Positions 55,445-64,000 of a stretch of DNA of 64,000 nt are shown piece by piece. The number at the start of each line of letters is the position of its first letter. Position 1 is the stretch's first letter. This stretch comes from Papaver somniferum (Eukaryota > Streptophyta > Magnoliopsida > Ranunculales > Papaveraceae). The position numbers were made by a program, and so were the translations under genes. The DNA lies in assembly GCF_003573695.1 (NCBI RefSeq), contig NC_039358.1:230219560-230283559 (forward strand), in the 5' to 3' direction. Below the pieces are notes generated by a model that was given only the letters and a program-made list of their open reading frames with translations, was not told the DNA's origin and ran no database searches.

Positions 55445-57415
55445 TTGACTTTGGTATTATTACACAAAATTGGTCAATTAACTCAATAAGTACGATTCCT
55501 AGGTGAAAAAGACATGTAAAATTTGATATTCTTTAAATGGACGAGAATGTAAAAATAGCCAGGATGTAAACAATTTCATTTTACCCATTTCCGATTTCGG
55601 AAAATGGGTTATATGACCACAATCCATAAAACGTGGGAGCAATGGACTTGTAAAATATAGGTCCGTGTGAAAAAGACATAATAAAAATTATTCATATATA
55701 TCTTTAACTTTAAACTTTATTCTTTATCATGTAATTTCTCTCTCTTATTTATTTTCTCACTCCAGTATAAAATTAATCACCAAAAATGTCTTAACTTCCA
55801 AAATATTAGTCCAATTTTAATAAAATTTATAGTTTTGGAAAGGGCTCGAAAATCTCTACAAAACAAGATCCATTATTGATACAAAATTCGAAGAAAAAAA
55901 AATGGACGCCGGACCGAATATACATTATGCACCCAGGTGCAACGTGGCCAAAATTAATTTCCTATAAAAATATGCATTATGCACCTAGGTGCAACGTGTC
56001 CAAAACCTATTTTCTATAAAAATATGCATTATGCACCTAGGTGCACCTGGTTAATCTGGAAAAAATATGCATTATGCACTCGGGTGCATCTTGTGTACTT
56101 CGTGAATAAATCTAGATTTATCCATCTAGTCGCCTGCAATATATTATACATAACCAAAAACACAGGTTCATGATTTCAAGTAATAAATCCACCATGATTA
56201 TCATCACATTCACAATCAGAAACATCAACCTGAAACAATTACAAGAAAAAAAAAACAACTAAAAAAAATTCAAAAGAAATATACATTATGCATTCGGGTA
56301 CAACCTGACCAAAATATATTTTTATGTCAAATTATGCATTATGCACTCGGATGCATTTTGTTTATTTCGTGGTTTTTCCTAGCATATTTAGGTGAACTCA
56401 CTTTGAACTTTTCTCAAACACTTCAAGGGAGTAAAACTAGTGGTGTAGAAGTATCTTTTGACTGTCGTTTAATAGATCTTCTTCCCTACAAACTCTAATA
56501 GGATATACATTACACAATCCTTGACATATATAAACACTAAAATAACTCCTAACCCACCCATTCATCGACAATAACCAATGGCAACCACCATGGCTCCAAG
56601 CTATTTTCCGGGCAACACATCCAGTTTGTTTACTGATTTGGGGTCGAAATGAAGTTCAACTTAATTACTTAACAGAAATCACAAACATTGGGAGATCGAT
56701 TACTAACAATTAACAATAGTGAATTGGGTGTCACTGCAGCATTACTATTAGGATTTTATATAACAACTCAATTAAGTAAAACACTCATGAAAAAAAATCA
56801 AAAGAAGATTTTGATGTCTTTACCCTCTTTATGATTAGCAAAACACTCATGTATTAAGTAAAATACATAACTGCGCTGAAGTGAGATCGACCTTATCTTC
56901 CATCGATCTCAATTTCTCCAAATGCCAACAAAGATTTACCCTCTTTAATCAAACTGATATTGATGCCACTGTTAATATTTAATGTTTCAAACCCTTAATT
57001 TAACACCATCAGATGTAAAGTCTCAATAATCCATACTTGGTTCTTATCAACTACTCACCACTAACGCCAGTTTCACAAACAGATACTAGATTTTGGTAAT
57101 TTAATCACCGTCGATAATAGAGAAAGAAGAAGAGAAACGCAACATTTAGGGGCAAGTTGGACAGTTCCACTTATACTTTTCTTTAATTGTTGGGCAGAAT
57201 ATATATTAAAACAGTATCTTTTACTTTCTTGGTTATTAGACAAGGACCAATATTTTACTTGTCTGACCCACAATTTCAAATTCGAGGCCTAATTTACCGA
57301 AAAACTGCTTTCAAATAATTTTTTTCTCATTTTTAATTTATATCAGGATGCATTCAGTTTTATCCTTATTATTTTTTAAGTTTAAACCAGGATGAATCCA
57401 GTTTCATTCTTGCTA
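55445..57415. other. Non-coding insertion region upstream of gene B
   Basis: Apart from the tandem array at 55916-56350 this is A/T-rich DNA without a supported gene. It separates parts of the gene B upstream region that are contiguous in gene A, so it probably came in by one or more insertions. No element ends were recognised. Confidence 0.5.
55916..56350. repeat. ~50-bp tandem array with TGCACCTAGGTGCA core
   Basis: Units begin AATATGCATTATGCACC and contain the palindrome TGCACCTAGGTGCA or a variant, near 55929, 55980, 56032 and 56076. Two further copies lie at 56279-56350 after a gap. The linkers resemble each other (AACGTGNCCAAAA, TTTCTATAAA). Both the 14-bp core and the TATGCATTATGCA word are near-symmetric. 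Confidence 0.8.
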
Positions 57416-57725
57416 CTCCCTCCGTTCCTTTTTAATAGGCCAGTGTTTTTAGAGAAATTTAAGGAAATTAAGAGAACTAATCATTGAAAGTGGTCCTCAT
57501 GACAGTTGTCAATAAAAGAAGTGAAGTGAAATGGTCTCCATGACACTTGTCAGCAAAAGAAGTGAAGTGAAATGGTCCCCATAACACTTGTCATCAAAAG
57601 AACTTAAGAGAAAAAGTGGTCCCTGAAAATTAAAGTAACATTTGACTTTTCCAATTAGGAAACCAGGCTATTTTTTTGAAACATTTATTTATGGAAACCA
57701 GTCTATTAAAAAGGAACGGAGGGAG
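57416..57725. mobile_element. Stowaway-type MITE
   Basis: The ends CTCCCTCCGTTCCTTTTTAA and its inverted copy (TTAAAAAGGAACGGAGGGAG) are flanked by the TA duplication (57414-57415, 57726-57727), as in Stowaway (Tc1/mariner) MITEs. The 310-bp interior holds three imperfect copies of a ~46-bp unit (AGTGGTCCTCATGACAGTTG and relatives). Confidence 0.93.
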
Positions 57726-57727
57726 TA

Positions 57728-58970
57728 TTTTTCAGTGTCCATTTCACCTATACAAATTTTCACTCGTCAATTAAAACCATATTTTAAAAATATTTGGCCA
57801 AATGATCCATTTTTCGATGGTATTATTACCAAAAAATAATACATTATTGCAGAATTTTTTTAGCTCTTTTTAAAAATCAAGTGGTGTTGGGTTGGAGTAA
57901 ATAATCACTGCCAAGAAGTTCCGTTGAATTGATCTTGCCAATTCCTGATAGAAAAAATTGGACCAAGTCAAGTGGTGTTGGGTTGGAGTAAGATCACTAT
58001 CAAGAAGTACTGTTTTTTTCTTTTGGGGTCAAGTTGTCTGATCATGTGTTACACAGTAGATGCACTTCGAGAGCAAAAAAAAGAAATTGGATGTTCTGCG
58101 AAATCCACAAAAATCCAGTGTAACATAAGCGAGCCAGCAGATGCATGCGAAAAAAATTGCATGTCAATCATTCTCAGGAAAATTCATCTAATAGAGGTGT
58201 AAAGCCAGTGTAACTGAGGGTTCGAACGCAGTGCCATTTTCATGTGTTGAGTCTGTATCGATAAAGCGAGCAAATGCCAAATACTTTCAGGCTGTCAGGC
58301 AGGTTCATCTTCAGCTCTCTACATGGAACTAAGAAGCTAAGTGGACGAGAGTCTTGAGGTACTTAAATTGTGTGGAGATTTTTCCAAATATGTGCCAAGA
58401 GTTTTTCCTTTCAAACACCCTCGTATACCATGGAAACTTCAATGCAGGAATACTTATATCGAAGGATGACAAATTGTTTTGTTTTTAAAATGAAAGGGCA
58501 TATTTAGAAAACGATAAAACAAATGCAAACTGTAGTCAGAGGTCACAGAATTAACGACCCTTGTAAAATGATGACGAGTTCACCAACGACCCTTTCATTT
58601 AAAGGACTTGTTCCTCCCAGATATTTTTTTCGCGGAGGACAGTTAAATTGTTTAGCAGTGGTATTCCGTCTCAAATTTGAAACCTTTCTACATCGTTATC
58701 AAGTTCTATCTGTACTAAACAAATCATCAAGTAGGGACAACTTTTATTTTTATTTTATTTTTAATTTTGTTTTTGAACATAAGGATTGAATTAATTAAAA
58801 ATGAGTGTTTACAACATATGTATCTTCCTGTAACTGATCAAAGATGCAGCTAGGAGGAGATGATGATAACCAAACACCACTTAATATTTCTGTTCTAGCC
58901 AACTAGACAAAATATCAGTTACCTTATTCTTTTCTTCTAGGGGACAACTCTTAATTGGACCCATTTTACA
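57728..58970. other. Intergenic DNA, distal gene B upstream
   Basis: Near 57885-58020 there are two copies of AAGTGGTGTTGGGTTGGAGT. These, together with CGTTGAATTGATCTTGCC, match the gene A upstream region (46370-46520). Beyond about 58100 no gene or element was recognised. Confidence 0.5.
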
Positions 58971-60960
58971 CTTTTTTTTCTGTGACTTAAAAGGTTAATT
59001 CATTGAAAAAGAAAAAAAAGGATACAAGAGTAGGCCGTAGGCGCCTAGGCGAGTCTAAAGGTGCTGACAAAGCAGACACCAGCAACAAATAAGGTAAACA
59101 AAACAGAGAGTCCACAATCATGCTCTCCAACACAAACAAAACAAAAAGGCCAAACAAACTAAAATAAGAAAATATATTATTTGTGTTTTCTATCTGCGAA
59201 TCTCTGGCCTTTACCCTGAGTTTCCAAGTTACCCTTATTAGGAATTTACCCATTCCATTTGAGTTTTGAAAGCTCTCTATGGATTTTCTTTCCAGCTTTG
59301 TTTTCATAGCTCTGATAATGACCATATTTGTCTAAAACATCAAAGAATTCGCTTCCATCCTCACAGTCTTCAAGAGTAGTTCTATATTTGTCTTGGGCAC
59401 TCAAAAATCTGAATGTGTTAGTAGTGCTCACTGAGGTAGATGTATCACTGCTCATAGCACCATTAACTATCTTAGCAGGGGATTTTATGCTTGCAGATAC
59501 TTCCCATTTCCCATCTTTGTCTCCTGTCGAGACTGAATTCTTATTCTTCTCATTAGCTCCTAGATTTCTTGTCTCCGTCTTCCTTTTGTCTGGTGTGAAG
59601 CCATGGTGACCCGATACAATAAAAGGGTTATAACTCCTCTTTGCTACAGCACCACCCATTCTATGCCCATGCCCTGGTGATTTAATGGAGGGAGGAGCTA
59701 ATGTTTCTGATTTCTTAAAACCTCAACTTGTTGTCTTATCTTGGCTTTTTGTCACAACAGCTTTGGCACCCTTGCTACTTGTCCCCTTTTATGATGTCGA
59801 TAACTCAACATTTGAGATTGATGTAGAGTTCATAACAGCATCTTTCTTAGGTTGAGCGGCATTGCCGGACAAATATTTCCATTGGTAGGGAAAATCACTA
59901 TCCAAATGAAAGGTTTGTGTCTAGGTTGTTTCTCTGTAGCCTGCATTCCACCTGATTTAGAAGCTGACACATTTCCAATGCTAATTGCAGCATTAGGTCC
60001 ACAACTTGCGGACTTGAAAGGGCTCTTTACGATCTATGGAAGAATGTAGCTTAGCATCTTCACTTGCATTCCTTGATGGACTCTTGTTGTCTTGAATGAG
60101 CTCTTACTTGTTGAGGCTTGCTTCTTTGTCATGACTTTGTATGCTTTATTTTCTAAAGAAACTTCAGCATCATCCTCATTAGTCTTTAAGGCCGCACCCA
60201 AATTTGTTGATTCTTGCTCATCTTTTCTTGATGGAACTTCCACTTCAACTGTACTAGTTCTTTGAGGGCTAGAATGAACCTTCTGAAGAGTTTTTCCTTG
60301 CATTATAGGTGTCCATCTAGTTTTTCTGCTCTTATTGCAGCTTTTAGAAAGATGGCCAAACACCTTTTACATATCACATCTTGGAGGCTTCCATGGTATT
60401 CAACAGGAAGCTCCAAAGCAATCTTTCCATCAATCATAACAGGAATACTCTCAGGATGCTTTCTATGTCTACTTCTACACATATCCTTGCATATGATAAT
60501 CTTTTTCTCTTAAGAGTGCAATCGTCTGCTAGAATAGGTTTCCCAATGAAACTTGAAATTAAACCTAAACCTTCTGTATCCCACATATGCAGTGGTATAC
60601 TATATATCAACACCCAAATGGGGATTGTCGTGATACTAGAAATTGATGATGCAATCATATTAGACCATGGCCTCAAGGTAAATAAGCATTTAGAGATGTA
60701 TAAAGAACCTAATTCAGGCACACATTTGCGATCTTCATCGCCCTTAAATTCAAAAGCGAAAGCACCATTACCATGAAGCTTGATACTCACCTCGTTTTTG
60801 AGCTTCCAGAACTGAGATACAACCTTCTTTACTGCTGGAAATGGTAGTCTTTTTCCAACGAAGTAACCCACAATATAATTTCACAACGCTTGATTCCATT
60901 CGAGAAATCAATAGTCGATGAATCTACTACCCTCTGACCATTTAGATCAAGTAGGAACTA
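58971..60960 (-). mobile_element. LINE (L1-type) reduced to ORF1 and 3' end
   Basis: The minus strand carries ORF1 (60900 to about 59250) and then a 3' UTR reading CTTGTATCC, TTTTTCAATGAATTAACC and TTTTAAGTCACAG before a short A run (58971-58979). These are typical plant L1 tails. The whole of ORF2 (endonuclease and RT) is missing between them, so the copy is internally deleted. Target duplications were not found. Confidence 0.75.
59246..60900 (-). pseudogene. LINE ORF1 (DUF4283-type, zinc-knuckle protein)
   Basis: The N-terminal part (60871-60434) reads GYFVGKRLPFPAVKKVV, FTLRPWSNMIASS, IPIWVLIYSIPLHMWDTEGL and SYARICVEVD, the signature of the DUF4283 domain of plant L1 ORF1. A single zinc knuckle follows near 60380-60340 (CDM, stop, then KVFGHLSKSC), with a stop codon at the place of the second cysteine. 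The C-terminal part (60363-60034 and 59659-59246) is Ser/Thr/Lys-rich and in separate frames. ORF1 proteins bind the element RNA. At least three stops or frameshifts break this one. Confidence 0.8.
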
Positions 60961-61312
60961 CTATATAGTCGTAGAAAAAATATAATTGAGTTAGTTTGTT
61001 ACTGTTGATCTAGTCAACTTTCTATTTGGTCCTTTTTTTAAATATATATTATTGTTTGGTCCTAAATATTACTATTTGGTCCTAGGGTGACGTCATCAGT
61101 GGCAGAAATACCCTTTTTTTCTTTTTTTTCTCTCTCTTAATAAAAATAAATAAATAAAAACTTAAAAGTGAAATATATTTTGAACCACATGTCCAAAAAT
61201 GATAAACTTTATATCTTCGGAAAGCCCTCGACGAGAGATTTCCAACGAGTACCATTGTTGTTATATTTCTGATTTTTTAATTTTTATCTTATCCTTTAGC
61301 TAAAAATTAACT
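60961..61312. other. A/T-rich spacer, nothing recognised
   Basis: Contains TTATTTGGTCC-like short repeats (near 61030-61080), each with the word ATTTGGTCCT. No coding sequence. Confidence 0.45.
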
Positions 61313-61754
61313 ATAAAATGAACTATTATACGAGTTCATTCTACAAAATGAACTACTTTAATGATCTACTATACTAGCTAGTTCATTCTAAAAAGTGAAC
61401 TCTTAGGATAAAATAACATATGAGTTCATTCTCCAAAATGAACTGGTATAATGAACTACTATTACAAATTCATTCTACCGTATGAAATACCATTAGGAGT
61501 TCATTCTACAATATGAATTATCATCACGAGTTCGTTCTACAATATGAACTACCATTTACGAGTTCATTTTTATAATATGAACTACCATAATGAACAACTA
61601 TTACGAGTTCATTCTACAATCTGAACTACCATACTTAATTATCATTACGAGTTCATTTTACAACATGAACTATAATAATAATGAATTACCATTGCGACTT
61701 CATTCTTCAAAATGAACTACTATTATAAGTTCATTCTACAAAATAAATTGCTAG
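61313..61754. repeat. ~33-bp minisatellite of hairpin units
   Basis: About a dozen units of the form GAGTTCATTCTACAAAATGA followed by ACTACCATTAC or variants. Within a unit AGTTCATT pairs with AATGAACT, so each can form a hairpin. Units vary by several bases. The array ends at the start of the LTR at 61755. Confidence 0.85.
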
Positions 61755-62334
61755 TGTTGGAATTTCAACTCCTTAACCTTTATGCTTAAGTACTAAACAT
61801 CATGTAAGCAAACTACATGCTGAATTTATACTTTAAACTAGTATTGCATACTCAACAATTCACTGAAATCAACACCATACAAAGCTAGAACACTAGATAT
61901 GATTCATACAACGTTAGATTGTAGTACAAGGAAATAAAAACATTCAAGACACTTAAACCTTCATGACTTATCATCAGTTTCTATTTCCTCACATTACTTG
62001 ATGATGGATAAAAACTGATTTGTTTTTAAAGAAAACTTGTGAGGCTAGAAGAGAGTCCTAGTCATGCTTGCCACATGTCAATCAAACTTTTCCATCATGT
62101 GTTGGATGACACCTCATGGATACAAAGGATAGCTCATATGACATGTCAAGCTAAAAGACATGTCATGCTTAGACTCAACCTTATCTAGCATTAACCTTAA
62201 GCTAGTCTTTAGTGCATGATTAATACCATAAATATACCTTAAAGCGGACTAAGACTAATCCGACTTAACATAGTATAAACAAGATTAGTTTAACCAAATG
62301 GAGATTTGTTGTGCAAAACACATAAATGCTAACA
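61755..62334 (-). repeat. 3' LTR of the coding-free element (580 bp)
   Basis: On the minus strand it starts TGTTAGCATTTATGTG and ends GAAATTCCAACA. Its last part, about 227 bp, aligns with 63774-64000. Confidence 0.78.
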
Positions 62335-62348
62335 TCTCCCACATTTTT
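62335..62348 (-). other. Polypurine tract of the coding-free element
   Basis: AAAAATGTGGGAGA on the minus strand, directly before the LTR start TGTTAGC. Confidence 0.7.
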
Positions 62349-63773
62349 AAGCAACAAAACTTTTCTTAAAAAACTTTATAAAAGAATTTTTATGCTAGCC
62401 GCACACTTGAGTCAAATAGCACGCTAGCCTTCGACTATAGAGACCTACACATCACATTTAAGATGTGTAAGCCATTTCTACAATCAGAAAACTAGACGGT
62501 CTATTATTCTCAAGTACAACATTTTATTTTTCAAACCAGAAAACATTTTATTGGCTTAGGTTTACACCAAAACCAAACTGAATCTTAAAGACTTTACTTG
62601 GCTTAACCTATGCCAAAACTGAATTGCACTTGTAACTTTATTGGCTTGGGTTAAAGCCATACAAGCCGCACACATATGCTCTTACACCACCCTCTTTTTC
62701 TCCTTATTGATATCCCCATTGTCTTGCTCGAATTAAGCACTATGCTTGTATTCATCATGAGACCAAGAACTATAGGACATAAATGATATCGAATGAGAAC
62801 TATGTATCCTACCAGAGACCACTTTAAGAGCATATAACACCTTACAAAAGTAAGGAAACGGATATAATGATAAAGTCATAACATCATATTCCCATTTACT
62901 TTAACCACACTATGCTTCATCTCAAACTAGAGACAACTTTATCAGCATAAAAAACTCATAAGAATGTAAGAATGATGACAAACAAGCTATAACCAAGCTA
63001 CAAACATCACTCCCACTGAATTTCAGATTCAAACACATGGAATAAACTTGATGAAAATCTCAATCATAATTCCACTGAAACTCAGATTCACAACACACGT
63101 ATGCTTATTATCTCTTTATTTAGCTATGCAAACAAACCATATAAATAGCATACCAATAAGCAAGAACTAAAACATCTTAAACTCAAAACAAGACTCTGTA
63201 CCATCGCAAATCACCTTTGGGCAGAAATACGACATACAATGAGTCTTAATAAGTTTAAGAAAAATTCTCATATGAAAAGCTTTCGCACGTATGAGAGTTG
63301 ATTCACATCAGATTTTATAAACACAAAACACCTTTGGGCAAGATTCGTGTTTATAATTTCTGAATGAATCAAACAAACTACCACAATCACATGTATTCTC
63401 ATTAAAAAACTTCCACATACTCTCAAAGCATCACTTTGGAAACACTTAGTCGAGTAATGAAAGCTACAAACTATTACAAGTTACAATTTTTCAAAACAGA
63501 AAAATTCAGACTTATACTTACAACAAAACCGCCATCTTGAGAAGTCCAAATATACTGCAGATGTGAACATACCTTGATTGTGATACAAAAACCTTCTACA
63601 ACTGCTCCAATACTTATTGTCCTGAATTTTCAGCCCCACACCATCAAGCATGAAGTACCAAATCACCGCATACAAGAAGAACTACAACTTTAAAGGGAAA
63701 ACAGTCCAAAACTTCAACCATACAATCACTCTAGCTGCTGAATATGTAATAACTAAGTGAAATAGAAGTTGAA
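62349..63773 (-). other. Internal region of the coding-free LTR element
   Basis: No frame longer than about 65 codons and no retroelement motif. The word CACCTTTGGGCA occurs twice (near 63211 and 63330), and TCCCACTGAATTTCAGATTC has a near-copy about 60 bp later. Just inside the 5' LTR the minus strand reads TTCAACTTCTATTTC, not a standard primer site. Confidence 0.6.
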
Positions 63774-64000
63774 TGTTGGAATTTCAACTCCTTAACCTTT
63801 ATGCTTAGGTACTAAACATCCTGTAAGCAAACTACATGCTGAAATTATACTTTAAACTAGTATTGCATACTCAACAATTCACTGAAATCAGCACCATACA
63901 AAGCTAGAAAACTAGATATGACTCATACAAAGTTAGATTGTAGTATAAGGAAATAGAAACATTCAAGACACTTAAACCTTCATGACTTATCATCAATTTC
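63774..64000 (-). repeat. 5' LTR of the coding-free element, partial
   Basis: It matches 61755-61981 with scattered differences and is cut by the right edge of the window. Confidence 0.85.

Larger units (their letters stand above)
61755..64000 (-). mobile_element. Coding-free LTR element, right part cut by window edge
   Basis: The same sequence starts at 61755 and again at 63774 (TGTTGGAATTTCAACTCC, then CTTAACCTTTATGCTTA). The first copy ends CTAACA at 62334 and is followed by a minus-strand polypurine tract, so 61755-62334 is the 3' LTR (580 bp) and the second copy is the 5' LTR, continuing beyond 64000. Only about 1.44 kb lies between, without gag or pol, so the element is non-autonomous. 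The tract GTGGGAGATGTTAG points to a Copia-type relative. Confidence 0.75.

Overview
This window is nuclear DNA of a flowering plant, most likely a eudicot. It is AT-rich, the genes have GT-AG introns, and it holds plant-only mobile elements (Copia, a Tat-like Gypsy element, a Cassandra element carrying 5S rRNA sequence, CACTA elements, a Stowaway MITE) together with a small family of malectin-like/LRR genes. The species cannot be fixed from the sequence alone.

Positions 1-37122 are one nest of transposons. The outermost layer is a minus-strand Copia element (here Copia-A). Its 5' LTR is 35636-37122, and the start of its 3' LTR lies at 1-434 and runs off the left edge. It is broken in three places. 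(i) In its RNase H, a plus-strand non-autonomous LTR element with about 2-kb LTRs (690-23793). That element is itself split inside its second LTR by a minus-strand Tat-like Gypsy element (5938-23692), and that one is split inside its 3' LTR by a CACTA element (CACTA-1, 6397-14981). (ii) In its reverse transcriptase, a second CACTA element (CACTA-2, 24708-30640) that contains a solo LTR (28119-29868). (iii) At its protease, a Cassandra element (32689-33397). Target-site duplications can be read at nearly every junction, so the order of insertion is clear.

The Tat-like element lacks most of gag but keeps decayed protease, RT, two RNase H regions and integrase on the minus strand. On the plus strand, between pol and the 3' LTR, it carries a separate gene with several introns that encodes a coiled-coil, acidic-tailed protein, now broken by a few stops. 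CACTA-1 carries exon-like host-type segments and a well-folded tRNA-Trp-like gene whose anticodon reads UCA.

Positions 37123-58960 hold a local family of three minus-strand copies of a secreted malectin-like + LRR protein without a kinase. Gene A (43496-46073) has 8 exons and is open throughout (584 aa). Gene B (52773-55126) has all splice sites but two stops. Fragment C (37253-38373) has only the last four exons and has been invaded by a MITE. Between and around them lie a probable Helitron (38434-42243), LINE remnants, a tiny TRIM element (46827-47169), a 3-kb tract with six clusters of palindromic GTGTAAC units (48953-52065), a GGT/GGC-rich tract, a tandem array with the core TGCACCTAGGTGCA, and a Stowaway MITE.

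The right end (58971-64000) holds a minus-strand LINE reduced to ORF1 plus its 3' end, a minisatellite of hairpin units, and a coding-free LTR element with both LTRs at least partly in the window.
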